Source of the DNA: Siphonodentalium dalli
Lineage: Eukaryota > Mollusca > Scaphopoda > Gadilida > Siphonodentaliidae
NCBI GenBank assembly: GCA_032622095.1
Contig: CP136065.1
Location: 243,083,530 to 243,147,529 of the forward strand
Direction: 5' to 3'
Length of the DNA stretch: 64,000 nt
Made by a program: the position numbers and the translations under genes. Below the pieces are notes generated by a model. That model did not search any database, was not told the DNA's origin, and saw only the letters and a program-made list of their open reading frames with translations. Each line of letters starts with the position of its first letter. The first letter of the stretch is position 1. Below are positions 35,453-46,259 of the stretch, piece after piece.

Positions 35453-35820
35453 TCGGTAAAAGAGGTCTAGTCTGATCGGCTGATGGAGAGAGAGTCCTTC
35501 TTCGTATCTCTCGACGCCAGTAGTTATTACAACGTATGGTGTATAATATCATGCATCCTAATAAGGTATGATGTATATGATACACCTACCATGTGACGTG
35601 CATCATGCCATCGGTATGGTGGAACGATCGTGGTCTGATACTTCCAACATATAAGATGGTAGTACATGTCACATCCAATTTAGAATCTGATCTTGATAAT
35701 TATGATTGTATCTATTCTATTAGTTATATCTCGATGTGCTGTGTTTATCTGTACAATACGTTATAGCAATAACTGGGAACATAATTGTATATCAACCGAT
35801 ATCTTCTGTACTATCGGACA
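35453..35820 (-). repeat. Long direct repeat, left copy (LTR/TRIM-like)
   Basis: 368 bp without a visible difference from 36697-37064. It ends CTATCGGACA; on the minus strand this starts TGTCCGATAG, the TG of an LTR. Just inside, on the minus strand, is AAAGGAGGGGAC, which would serve as a polypurine tract ahead of a 3' LTR. No target duplication was recognised. Confidence 0.6.
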
Positions 35821-36694
35821 GAGTCCCCTCCTTTAAGAGTTCCCAAAACTATATATAGTATTGGGAACTAAAATTTTGATAAAATCCGAGGGTACAGAAG
35901 ATAGTTGGATCTATGAGTATAATCGCGAGTGGCGAACCTAAAAAAAATCAACACATGGATATTCATACATAAAAACTCAACAGCAAACGAAACGAGAGTT
36001 ATTTATCCATGGCGAGTCTGGTAAACAGTATGTCACTAGGTTACTGGATTAGCATCGAACAGTAAGTCACTGGAGCACTGGTTTATCAGCGAATAGTTAA
36101 TTTATCCAGGAATTTGTAGAGAAGTTCTGGCTTGGCGGGTATAATGTGATATATGTGTCCAATATAAATATTCGGCAAACGATTATATCCAAGGTCGGAT
36201 AATCAACACCATGTAGAACACTGGTGTGTGAAGTAGAGAATAATCACACATGCAGGATACAGTTAATTGACATCAACAATTAAGGATGATAAATGTTATT
36301 GTCCGTGCGGCGTGAGAATGTGTAGTAACCGATATATTCATCAGTTGGGAAGGTATATGTAGCTTCACAGGATATCGTCTTTGACATCTCTGGTCTTAGT
36401 CAGCAAGCGACGTGGAGTCAATGACGTAACGTGTAATGATCGGTGTACATGTAACAGCAGTGTACAGTTGCGATCAAATGTCAATTATTTATGCCAATGT
36501 GTATCAAACGTATCAGCGATATTCATGAACGATCTGGCAGCATATGCGTCATTTAGTTATCATCTAAGGAGCTGTGGCGGCGTCAGCGTTGAAACAACGA
36601 CTGTATACAAGACGCCGAACGAGGAAATGCAGCAACGAGTGTTTATTTTGGACAGTCGGTGGAATAGCTATGTCCGATAATCTTGTGAGGACAG
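35821..36694. other. Interior between the two 368-bp direct repeats
   Basis: About 870 bp with no gag, protease, RT or integrase motif. A 99-aa plus-strand ORF (36381-36680) has several Cys (CNDRCTC...CQC) but matches nothing I know. If the repeats are LTRs, this is a TRIM-type non-autonomous element. Confidence 0.45.
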
Positions 36695-36696
36695 TG

Positions 36697-37064
36697 TCGG
36701 TAAAAGAGGTCTAGTCTGATCGGCTGATGGAGAGAGAGTCCTTCTTCGTATCTCTCGACGCCAGTAGTTATTACAACGTATGGTGTATAATATCATGCAT
36801 CCTAATAAGGTATGATGTATATGATACACCTACCATGTGACGTGCATCATGCCATCGGTATGGTGGAACGATCGTGGTCTGATACTTCCAACATATAAGA
36901 TGGTAGTACATGTCACATCCAATTTAGAATCTGATCTTGATAATTATGATTGTATCTATTCTATTAGTTATATCTCGATGTGCTGTGTTTATCTGTACAA
37001 TACGTTATAGCAATAACTGGGAACATAATTGTATATCAACCGATATCTTCTGTACTATCGGACA
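36697..37064 (-). repeat. Long direct repeat, right copy (LTR/TRIM-like)
   Basis: Same 368 bp, offset 1244 bp from the left copy. Preceded by TG, so this copy reads TGTCGGTAAAAG...CTATCGGACA with TGTC/GACA inverted ends as in LTRs. The left copy has CA in place of that TG. Confidence 0.6.
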
Positions 37065-37390
37065 ATACCAGCCACCTGTTTTTTGTATTGTGTAGTCACG
37101 TGTAGACATTCTACTACGGAATTTCAGTAATTGGGCAACATTTCATGACATAAATCCCTGTCCCACAAAACTGACGATTATTCTTGGCACACCGTCCGTT
37201 GGTAAAACGATATAAACTACAGATTCATTGTTGCTTCTAGTTAAACAATGTATCGGTCTATATTCAAACCAATAAATTTGTCTGTTAGTGTTTTCCTAAA
37301 AGAGCTGTAATATAGACACCAATGCGAGAAGTATACAACATGATTAATAAGTTTCTTCATATTTCCAAGAATTTCTTGATCTATGTTTTG

Positions 37391-37474
37391 GAGAATTTAT
37401 GTGTTACGGTCTGATAACATATCCCTTATTTTGAGAATTTATGTGTTACGGTCTGATAACATATCCCTTATTTT
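37391..37474. repeat. 42-bp exact tandem duplication
   Basis: GAGAATTTATGTGTTACGGT, then CTGATAACATATCCCTTATTTT, occurs twice in direct succession (37391 and 37433). Confidence 0.9.
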
Positions 37475-37874
37475 GAGTTCATATTAATGAATGTCCTTGA
37501 CTATGACATCATTATCGGACGATTTGATTAATGATGTGTTTTGTTATTTTTAAAACTGGAAATAAATTTTGTTTCCTACCCTTTTTTCTGTCCCTTTCTG
37601 CACTGTTTAGTGGGTATTGTTTCAGATTCTTTATGAACAAAATACTCCATGGCTCGGTCACTATTAGGCTCTGGACATTAAGATCATTTATTGTGGATGA
37701 GAGCGAGACATATATCTCTATGAACTCAAAATAATGGATATGTATGGATTACCTAAATGTCACAAATCCAACCATAGTTTTGCGATAGCCGAACAAATTT
37801 CCGAAATCACACTATCCAAAGATATTCAAAAAGTTTGATCCAAACGTTTGTTTGTGTTTCTTTAGCATACACCA

Positions 37875-38215
37875 GTCTAAAATGTTCTATACAATCATAT
37901 TTACGGTGGTAATGTGTTTCCACTGTAGCCCGCGCCATTAAACGGAATAAAGGGTATTTGTTCATTGTGGGCTTATTTCATAATAAAATAAGTCCAATAT
38001 GAACCTATGTGAACATTTAGGTTCATATTGAACCTATTTGCACGAGAACATGTTGCATGAGATGTGCTAGCTCGTGAAAATAATCCTCCGCATGTCACTC
38101 CGCGAGAGGACTCGTACCATACCGAGAACAGTTAATAGTTGTAACTTGTACATGTCGTCTCATCGATTTGACAATACCCCTGGCATGTATGTTACTGATT
38201 GCATGTACCCCAGGG
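37875..38215 (+). repeat. Duplicated segment A (37.9 kb)
   Basis: The left part (to 38103) matches 41793-42001: TAGCCCGCGCCATTAAACGG, AATAAAGGGTAT, TCCAATATGAACCTATG, then GATAATCCTCCGCAT-type end. The right part (38104-38215; TCGTACCATACCGAGAACAG, CCCCTGGCATGTATG) matches 43664-43765. Confidence 0.7.
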
Positions 38216-38229
38216 GTGCTATTCACCGG

Positions 38230-39310
38230 CTGGGTTTATAATATAGTCCAGGTAGTTTTACGAGGCGACGCTCAATGCGAAGCTATTGGTGGACATATCG
38301 ATGGGAAGACATCGCCGCGCCATATAGGATTATCCAATCAAGGTGATTGGCGTCAATCATAGATTGACCACCGGTCACATAAACATGCTGCGTGTAGCAG
38401 TACACGTTGGAACACATTTCAACAATGAGCAACCGAGGAAAAGGACGTGGGGCAAAATATACCACCGACGACATGAGGGGGTCTACAAACAAAATCCGTA
38501 TATAGGGCCGGGGTGGGTGGGTAGTCCAGAAGCCAAAAAAATCGTGCTAGTAATTATTTTTCCAAAATGGGTTTTTTCAAACAATTTACAAGTACTGACC
38601 ATGTCATGTTGTTTGTAAGCATGCTAGTATCATGTTTGTTGGCATATGGCTATATGGACATCTATAGTGACTATTTAGCCTCAGATTTAGCAACATTCTG
38701 GATTTCACAGGATCCCGTCCCACTTCTCAGTGGAAAACCGTCATTTAGTAAAAAAAATTAAAGTATTACCCTGTTGTATTACCCGAATAAAAGTAATAAC
38801 ATAAAAAAACTGTATCATAAATACTACATGGTGAATACTCAATGATGACTAGATATCATTGACCCGATTGTTGCATAACATGAAATTAAAAAGGGTATCT
38901 CATAAATTTCTAATGTCTGAAATACTGTCTTGTTCTGGCATGCAATCAATTTCATTCCTTCTGGTTTTTCTCATCTTTTTAATGATTGCAAGTAATGTTA
39001 ATTTGCAGCACATATCCAAATAAAACTGAATTGGTTATGATGAATGGCCGTTACTGTTTATTATTCAGACAATCCCAACTGAAGGTGACGCTATTCTCCT
39101 TGAATTTACGAACTTCATCTTGAAGCTTATATACTGCTCAACAAGACTAAACTACAATACTATTTGTATACTGTTATCGCTTACAAATATATGAACTGAA
39201 ATAATGTGATGCATTCAGATGCTTTGAGAAATGACATTCTTCAATCTCTTCAAAGTTCAAACTAAAATCAAGAATAAAATCTGACTGAGACTATACTGCA
39301 CACTCTAGTG
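38230..39310. other. Stretch without a supported gene
   Basis: 64-91-aa ORFs near 38168-38761 overlap in different frames and strands with no motif. A GGGTGGGTGGGTAG tract at 38510 recalls the G-tract family but no element is delimited. Confidence 0.4.
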
Positions 39311-39319
39311 CACAAATAT

Positions 39320-39770
39320 ACATACACATGGTTGAGTTATAATAATGCAAAATGTGTTTACGGATGGAACCAAGTTGGTAGCTCTGGTATGCATCGACAG
39401 GCAAAACATGTGATATGCAGTAATATCTGCACACATCATTCCCGTATCATTCAGGTCTATCACCATACCAAACCACATCAAAATTCGACAACCGACACTT
39501 CAACTTATATGGCAAAAACTTTGTACGGATTGAATTTCATAAACAGGGCCCATGGATAACTCTGGTAGGCATTGGTACTCACAATCCGTGATATTATGCA
39601 TATTCGTTCCCCATTTCTGGTCCGTCACATGTCATAGAGCATCAAAATATGACAACCGACTCTTGAGTTATGATGCAAAATGTTTGTACGGACGGACACA
39701 CGGACGGCTCGAGACGTCAACTATATACCCGCCGACTAATATCGGGGGTATAATAACCATATATATATGT
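39320..39770. repeat. Three degenerate tandem units of about 155 bp with GGGGGTATAAT end
   Basis: GTTGAGTTATAATAATGCAA plus TTTACGGA, then CAACTTATATGGCAAAAAC plus TTGTACGGAT, then TTGAGTTATGATGCAAAATG plus TTTGTACGGA recur near 39330, 39500 and 39660. The block finishes CGGACGGACACACGGACGG and CGGGGGTATAAT. The 83-aa and 88-aa ORFs run through it. Confidence 0.55.
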
Positions 39771-40205
39771 GTATACCTAACCAACACAATTCCCCTCCTC
39801 ACCCACCCTGGTGAATAAGACTAAAAAGTTCTTTGATCATGCACAAATAATTGTAGAACCCCTGACATGTTTACTACTATTTACACTGGCCAGTGTTCTC
39901 TGTCAGACTAAACACGCTCGATATATTAAGGCTATAATGCGGTCTAGGGCAATTTGTGACATACAGTGTACCTACACAATGCTTTATTATTGTTGTTAGG
40001 TACTGGAAACACCAGGAAACACCTGGAAATACAGTTTATTTTTCGTTTTTCTGACCTGTGCTTTACCGATTAAGGATGTTATTGCTTGAGTCTTAATTTT
40101 ACACACTTTGCACCAAAAAAGGATAGTGGAATGGGATTGAAAGGCAGTTAGCACAGTTATTGAAGAACGGCTAAAAAACACTGAAATGTTGATAACAACA
40201 TGAGA

Positions 40206-40336
40206 AAGGGGGTGGGTCCCTAACATTCGGAGGAACAAATTTGCACAAATGGGGTGGTGGGTCCCTCGGGGTCGGAAAAAAAACTTTTTGGGCCCTATAT
40301 GTACAATTGTTTTCCAGACCCCCCCCCACTGCCGAC
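40206..40336. mobile_element. Fragment of a G-tract element
   Basis: GGGGGTGGGTCCC is followed by GGTCGGAAAAAAAAC and a terminal C-tract. The architecture is the same as the other G-tract elements but the interior is short. Target duplications are not visible. Confidence 0.45.
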
Positions 40337-40639
40337 GAGCGTAACACTTTTTTGGGCATTGTGGAGAGAAGAATCAAAATATTAAAGAACAAAGAAACCT
40401 GCACCATTCACCAGCGCCGGAAAAATGATGCATGGAAAGAAATTTCTTTGGAAATAGCAGGGAAATATCCAAACAGAACCAAAACACAAACAAAATTCTT
40501 CTGAGACGTTATCTTCTTGGCTCTTCATTTTCACACTGTGCTAATTAAAAATTAATATCATTGAAACTCATTCTGCAGATATATAAACGCAAGCATGAGT
40601 CTTCACACAATTATACCCAACAATTATACCGCTATACAT

Positions 40640-40745
40640 GCCGATTGTGGCCGGTGAGTGTTCGTGAATTAGTCGTAAGACGGCGTCAATTGACAGGTGA
40701 CAAATATGATAGATTGGATCAATCACACCATCGACAGCGTGTGTC
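40640..40745 (+). repeat. Segment shared with 47457-47560 (inverted), open in the same frame in both
   Basis: Translation WPVSVRELVVRRRQL then TGDKYDRLDQSHHRQRVS parallels YPVRVRDLIVIRCRL then AAGIYDILGQPYRRQCVS read on the minus strand at 47455-47560. DNA similarity is clear but the origin (repeat or coding relic) is unknown. Confidence 0.5.
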
Positions 40746-40970
40746 GTTTGCGCTAAAGCAAAGATACCTTTGCGTTCAGCCGCTACCATATAAACTACCT
40801 GGTTTATAAAAAAGTCTCGATTGGTGAATAGCACCCCATGTGTTCTATGGTTTGTTATTCGCAATAAACAATATAAATTATATTGTGTATATTGTGATCA
40901 GCATTGTGTGAATACCTGAGAATAACACAGTGCTTATAATAAAATAATTTGTAATCTATTTCCACATACC

Positions 40971-41127
40971 TGAAGGAATCTGTTTCCAAAATTTGAGTCT
41001 GGTGCGTTGTCGCTGGGTATCAATTGAGCACGAGGAGCACCATGTGGCTGTGATGATATTCGATCTTCCGGCATGACAAATCGCTGATACATACGTGGTC
41101 ATGTCCACAACAAGTAAATAAGATGCT
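40971..41127 (-). other. Exon-like block D, paralogous to 43892-44048
   Basis: The minus-strand peptide LLVVDMTTYVSAICHAG, then RSNIITATWCSSCSID and TQRQRTRLKFWKQIPSG, ends at a TTCAG/GTATGT donor. A possible AG acceptor (CCCGATAG) lies at its other side. The related block keeps the same frame and a TTCAG/GTAAGT donor. No family recognised. Similarity also continues past the donor, so a duplicated non-coding repeat remains possible. Confidence 0.4.
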
Positions 41128-41309
41128 ATCGGGTTATGTTGTGAACATATGTCGTGAATGAATGGATATTTGTATATGGAAAATATACGAATAACAAAAG
41201 CTCGATAGTATCGCACCGACTGACATATAGGGTTGAATGAACTATTGCGGGGTTTTCATGGTAATATATCTGTCGGTCAAACTCAGATATAAATGGTGAC
41301 TTACACTCT

Positions 41310-41630
41310 CAGAACTCCAGGTTCCCTGGGGTACCTACGTTGGTACTAGCCTAGTGGAGTGCCAATATGTTGATACCCAGGAGTACCTATCTTGGTACTC
41401 TGGAGTACCAAATATCCAGGTAATCTGGTGTACATGTCTGGGTATTCTGCGGTAACTGCCAAGGTACTCTGGACTACCCCAGGTACGCTGGAGTACCAAA
41501 TATCAAGATACTATGTGGAGTACCTGTCTAGGTACTCTGAGTACCTGTCCTAGTACTTTGGATTACTAAATATCCAGGACATATGTGGAGAACCTGTCCA
41601 GGTACTACCTACCCAGGTACTCCAGAAAAT
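41310..41630. repeat. Degenerate minisatellite, GGTACTCTGGAGTACC type
   Basis: Irregular units of roughly 25-35 bp carry GGTACTCTGGAGTACC, a near palindrome, followed by AAATATCCAGG or TGTCTGGGTA. About ten units from 41310 to 41630. Highly diverged. Confidence 0.75.
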
Positions 41631-41792
41631 TGGCCTTCTGGCTGTCACTTGGATTTTGGTGACCGTCTTGGATTCAAGGGCATGTTCAATGTGGCATTTT
41701 TTTTATTTTGAACTCTAATGATCATACCATCCAAAATCGTTCTGACCCAAAGGTATTTTATTTTTTATTTGATTTATTCGGCAATGCAGCAG

Positions 41793-42001
41793 TCTAAATA
41801 ATGTTCTATACTATCCTATTTACCGTTGTTTTCATTGTGGCCCGCGCCATTCAACGGAATAAAGGGTATACGTGCAGAATAGAATAGTCCAATATGAACC
41901 TATGTTATTATTTAGGTACATATTGAACCTATTGGCACGAGCCCATGTTGCATGAGATAGATGCGCTATCTCGTAAAGATAATCCTCCGCATCTCACTCT
42001 A
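41793..42001 (+). repeat. Duplicated segment A, second copy
   Basis: TGGCCCGCGCCATTCAACGG, AATAGTCCAATATGAACC, TGTTGCATGAGATAGATG and AATCCTCCGCATCTCACTC match 37875-38103 in order and orientation. The copy stops where a minus-strand SINE begins. Confidence 0.7.
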
Positions 42002-42097
42002 TGTATTTATTTATTGTGGTTTAACGTCGCTTACAGCAGTCAGGGTTATACCACGACGTTTTCAGTTCTATTGGTAGAGGGAACATCCGAGCACTAA
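42001..42097 (-). mobile_element. SINE 3' region, minus strand
   Basis: In reverse it reads CCTCTACCAATAGAACTG, AAAACGTCGTGG, and ends GCGACGTTAAACCACAATAA. That matches CCTCCACCCGTAAAACTG, ACAACGTCGTG and the ACGATAAACCCTAATAAACC tail of the plus-strand SINEs at 58-60 kb. The tRNA-like head was not recognised further right. Confidence 0.6.
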
Positions 42098-42339
42098 TGT
42101 AAATCTAGCAGTGATTTCATTGGCTGGAAGAATTACCCATTACGCACGACGAAACCAATGGTCATCGGCGAGTAATTGACCCTATCGCAATTAGCTGTGT
42201 GAGCCAATGAGATAATTGTATTATACAGCCTGGAGCAATGGTCGCTTCTGTGAACAGGCGGTTAGACAAAAAGACTCATTTTACCGGCTTACTCTATGTC
42301 GCTTTGATTTTGTTTTGTATAAAAGAGTATTGGTTTCAT

Positions 42340-42466
42340 GTAAGTTGACACAATATAATAATATAACAGTAATAATATATTCACTCGATCTTTTCGACCA
42401 TCCCGGGCGCTTCGCGCCCATCTACTCACTCTCGTAAGTTGACACAATATAATAATATAACAGTAA
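42340..42466. repeat. 33-bp direct repeats 94 bp apart
   Basis: GTAAGTTGACACAATATAAT, then AATATAACAGTAA, occurs at 42340-42372 and 42434-42466. The spacer holds the hairpin GGGCGCTTCGCGCCC. A second hairpin follows (ATCCGAAAGC / GGCTTTTTGGAT). Confidence 0.8.
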
Positions 42467-43584
42467 CATAATCCGAAAGCTTCGCCCTATGGGCTTTTTG
42501 GATTAGTAAATTATGACACGTCACGCTGAGCCAGAGAGGTGACAAATGGAAATATGATGAGGGGATTAGGAAGGGCTAGATAAGCTTATTAGTTAAAACT
42601 ATCAAATCAAACTATAACACATTTGAGATAATGGACCACATAGTGTTATAATCTCCAAGGGATGATTTGTTGGGGAAAGAGTGACACTAAAATGGCCAAA
42701 GTATATGACAGCACCTGTTAAATTCACCTGTTGTCGATTAATACATGCTGATTATGGCCCCTCTTCCTGGTAGCTTTCGGATTTGTGATGGTTAGATTTG
42801 GTACATTATACAGCATTTATTGTTATATTTTGTGAATAAAAGGTATTCATGGCATTTATACGTGGACTTACATACACAAATATTATGACAGAAGATTATT
42901 AATTGTTATTATAACTTTGTTTTTTAATTTAAATGTCTTTATTAATTCCTTAGATACATAAGTCACGTTTGTACTTAGCCCATACACACCCACGTGGCAG
43001 GGGTAAGGGCGTTCTTTTTGTCTGAAATAAAAGGATTATTATATATTGTACATATGTTGTTCCATAACGCCCTTCTTGGTAATAGGGTGGTCTGCTCTAC
43101 GTCATTGTGGGAAAAATATTACAAGTTACAACACACAGAGGCTCCATACACACGGCAAACAGTCCCTATATTATTCTAGGACATATATAAACACTATATA
43201 TCATTATATGCCGTATGTATCGGAACCTATGTCTATGGCATTGCCCCCACTTCCTGTATAGGCGTGGTATTTTCAAATTCTAAATTAGTGACTCACGGAG
43301 TTAATAAAGGAAAAAAATAAATATCAGATGCTTTGGTGTATCGGGAAGGATGCACGGTGGGCTGCTACGTACGTATAGATAGATAGTTTAGTCAAAGAGG
43401 TTGAAGGCGGTCGATGACAAAACCATCTCCATATATGATCAATACGTTCACGTTCATAAGTCCAGTATAGGATCCAATATTGCCCATCTATTAGAATATG
43501 TATCATTATCCAGAAAAAAACAACTCCCCCATATAGCGATAATGGATACAAAGTCAGCGATGATTCCACAGGGAATTTAATTCA

Positions 43585-43657
43585 TATCGCAAGCGCTGAA
43601 ATTCGAATCGGTCTGGAGCTGAGCACATTACCGACTGAGCCACATAGGCCCTCTCTC
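43585..43657 (-). mobile_element. tRNA-like SINE head
   Basis: In reverse it reads GGGCCTATGTGGCTCAGTCG, then GTAATGTGCTCAGC, and ACCGATTCGAATTTC. TGGCTCAGTCGG is a good pol III box A and GATTCGAATTTC a near box B. It does not fold as an intact tRNA by eye. A family different from the 58-60-kb SINEs. Confidence 0.5.
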
Positions 43658-43663
43658 ACTTTT

Positions 43664-43765
43664 CACAGGAATCGTACCATACTGAGAACAGTTAATTGTT
43701 GTGCATTTCTTCTTATCGATGTGACTAGACCCCTGTCATATATTATACTGATTGTATGTGTCTCA
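43664..43765 (+). repeat. Copy of the right part of duplicated segment A
   Basis: AATCGTACCATACTGAGAAC, AGTTAATTGTTGTGCA and GACCCCTGTCATATATTATA match 38108-38215 in order. It lies directly before the sequence related to the block D flank (AATAAAACAAAATACATTAT, 43783). Confidence 0.6.
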
Positions 43766-43891
43766 TATATTGAATATGTTACTCAATAAAACAAAATACA
43801 TTATGTATATTGTGATTTGCAGTGTGTTCTTACTTGAAAATTACATAGTGGCTGCACTAAATGGAATCGAACTTCACTTACCTGAATAAAT

Positions 43892-44048
43892 CTGTTGTGT
43901 GACTCTGAAAGAGGATTGGTGTCTGGTGCGGCGCCGTGGGGTATTTATTGAGAGCCAGAAGCACCATCTGGCTGTTATGATATCGTCTCTTCTGGCATGA
44001 CTAATCGCTGAGATATATGTCATAATTTCCACAACTAATAAATGAGAT
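43892..44048 (-). other. Exon-like block C, paralogous to 40971-41127
   Basis: The minus-strand peptide LLVVEIMTYISAISHAR, then RDDIITARWCFWLSI and NTPRRRTRHQSSFRVTQQ, ends at the donor TTCAG/GTAAGT. The possible acceptor is AAAGTATAG. About half the residues match block D, with Tyr-x-Ser-Ala-Ile, IITA and the Arg-rich end kept. Unrecognised protein, if any. Confidence 0.4.
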
Positions 44049-44159
44049 ACTATACTTTGACGGTTGCAATAAACAAGGCATAAATAGCAGGATGGAACAC
44101 TGTTTGAAGTTACTGAAGATAAAGAGGGACTTGTGTTGCTCTCTTTGAAATACATTTTA

Positions 44160-46250
44160 TTACACGCGTGTTCCTAGTGAAGTCTTTTTGCTTTTCCATA
44201 TTGATTAAGCCGTACGAAAGGTACGTTCCATATGTTGTAAGCTTGTCTTTTTTAATGCACGAATTCGAGGACAGTTGACGGTTGCACGACAGGTGTGTTA
44301 ATGGGTTTGTTGCGACGGTAATTTTGCCATGGCAGAAGGATAGAACTCGAGGTTTCCGCGCTAGCACCCATGTCGCATCAATAAACGCATCAACACACGC
44401 GAGTCGTTCTGTGTGTATATATGGCATGGTTTCAATAAGAGAGAGATTATGTATTCCTCCACATAAGAGAGACGTAGTATAAACATATATACAGTTACAT
44501 AACAAATACACAATAAAATAATATGTTCTCAGAACAGACATTATTGTCGTTTATCGCACTGCGTAGGAACTGTTACATCGGAAGTCGTTGTATCGCCGGT
44601 ATTGTGATGGTTCTTGACTGATTTGTTACGGTTCCTTGTGATTAAAAATTATTATTTTCGGGACAAAATCACGCATAATTATTGATATCTTAAATACATT
44701 AAATATTCTTGAACGAACAGAGACTGCATAAGTGACGTTTTACCGAAACCTGAACTGTAGATCACAATTACATGTAACTCGGATATAGCGAGTTAACGTG
44801 TAAATATCAACATGTAATCACTGAAAATCAAGCCATGTAAACGTAATTCCTTCGAAATATCGAAATATCCCGATGTGGGTTGATAATTTGGAGCAGTAGC
44901 CTCGTAATCAGCACCTATGAGTGTTACGGTTCTTTTTCAAGGTAATTACGTCTGTGACGTTTCCTTACATGATATGTATTCGAACGATTTCTGCACTTTG
45001 GGCTCATATAGTTGTGCATAACAAAAGTTTTAAACCTTATAATGATTGTAGCGTATGTTATCTGCATAATCCAACATGTATATTAAGAAATAAGAGTATA
45101 GCTATCAAGTATAACAGAAGATTAAGTGACATTACCTTCACATCGAGTGGCAGAGGCAACATATTAAAATTCATGTGGTGTATAGGATCATATATAATCA
45201 TGTTCGCCCGTACAATTGACCCAATGAAATTAGAAATTTCAAATCATGATATTCTCTTAATTTAAACGAATATGGCTAACCACCCCGAGTTCAAAGTTGT
45301 ATATTTAATGACTCCAATGTGTCTGTCTGGTGCATTATTATACTGCTCGTAGAAAGGTAGTTCAAGTGTTTATCGACCTATTTCTATATCGGGAAATCTT
45401 AAAAAGCTAATATTAGTACACGTATTTTGGAGCGCAAACCGCCAAGCGACTTTAAAGGGATACTGTACTAAAATGTTGTTGTTGGTTTCCATAGTCTCAG
45501 AGTCGTAGATTAAGGTAAACATATTCCCATTATTTGAAAGTCTGTTGAGTACGAAGTAATGATACCGATGGCAGATTAGCCGGAATGCGAAAATACAAAT
45601 TCGTCGAGTAATTTTTGGACAGTTTTCAAGCAAATGTATCAAATAAATGTTATAGTATATTCACATTAGTCCCATATACTTATTTACGTTAGGGTATAGT
45701 CACTAGTCAGTGAGTGGCTTGAGCTTACATGTACGTCTCGTATCAACATAATTTTTTACACGATTATATGTGCCACGGGTTGCCCAATCAACTGTCCGTC
45801 AATTAATTTGATTACGTCTTGTACACGGAAATTCGCAATTTAATTTAAGTCTCAGCCATAAATTACATTTATATCAAATTATTAACTTTGATTTTAAGAT
45901 AACCTGTTAACCTGAATGCTTACATAATACATCTTCGACTCAAATTACTTATTTTTCTATATATTTTCGATATTAGATCGTTGTTATTATCGGGAATTTA
46001 TTGAAAATGGCGTAAAGTACTTACCCATTTAATTGATACATGCAGGTAATAAAACAAGCAAGCAATACGCACATAAGCTTTTTACATTCATTTGTGATGT
46101 TTTGTTATGGAGTTGTGCACCAACATATTGGGAATAGACCTTGTTTTATGCATATTTATTTCATTAAATATAGTTTTCATTTTGCTAGCGCCATCCAAAA
46201 AATCCTCGAGTGAAATGTTAATACGCTCGTATATGCTTAGCTGCCGGTGT
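44160..46250. other. Stretch without a supported gene
   Basis: ORFs of 143 aa (44110-44541, minus) and 114 aa (44921-45265, plus) have no domain or splice context and are AT-rich. Only the inverted GGTTTGCGCTCC repeat stands out. Confidence 0.4.
45380..45470 (-). repeat. Inverted copy of the GGTTTGCGCTCC repeat
   Basis: CGTATTTTGGAGCGCAAACC is the reverse complement of the 5220-5300 core. It is followed by GCCAAGCGACTTTAAAGG and preceded by TATTTCTATATCGGGA, also matching in reverse. Confidence 0.55.
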
Positions 46251-46259
46251 GACTAAACA

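Noticed and set aside
44110-45265. 143-aa and 114-aa ORFs as genes
   Set aside because: The first runs through the exon-like block flank in another frame; neither has domains, repeats or splice support.
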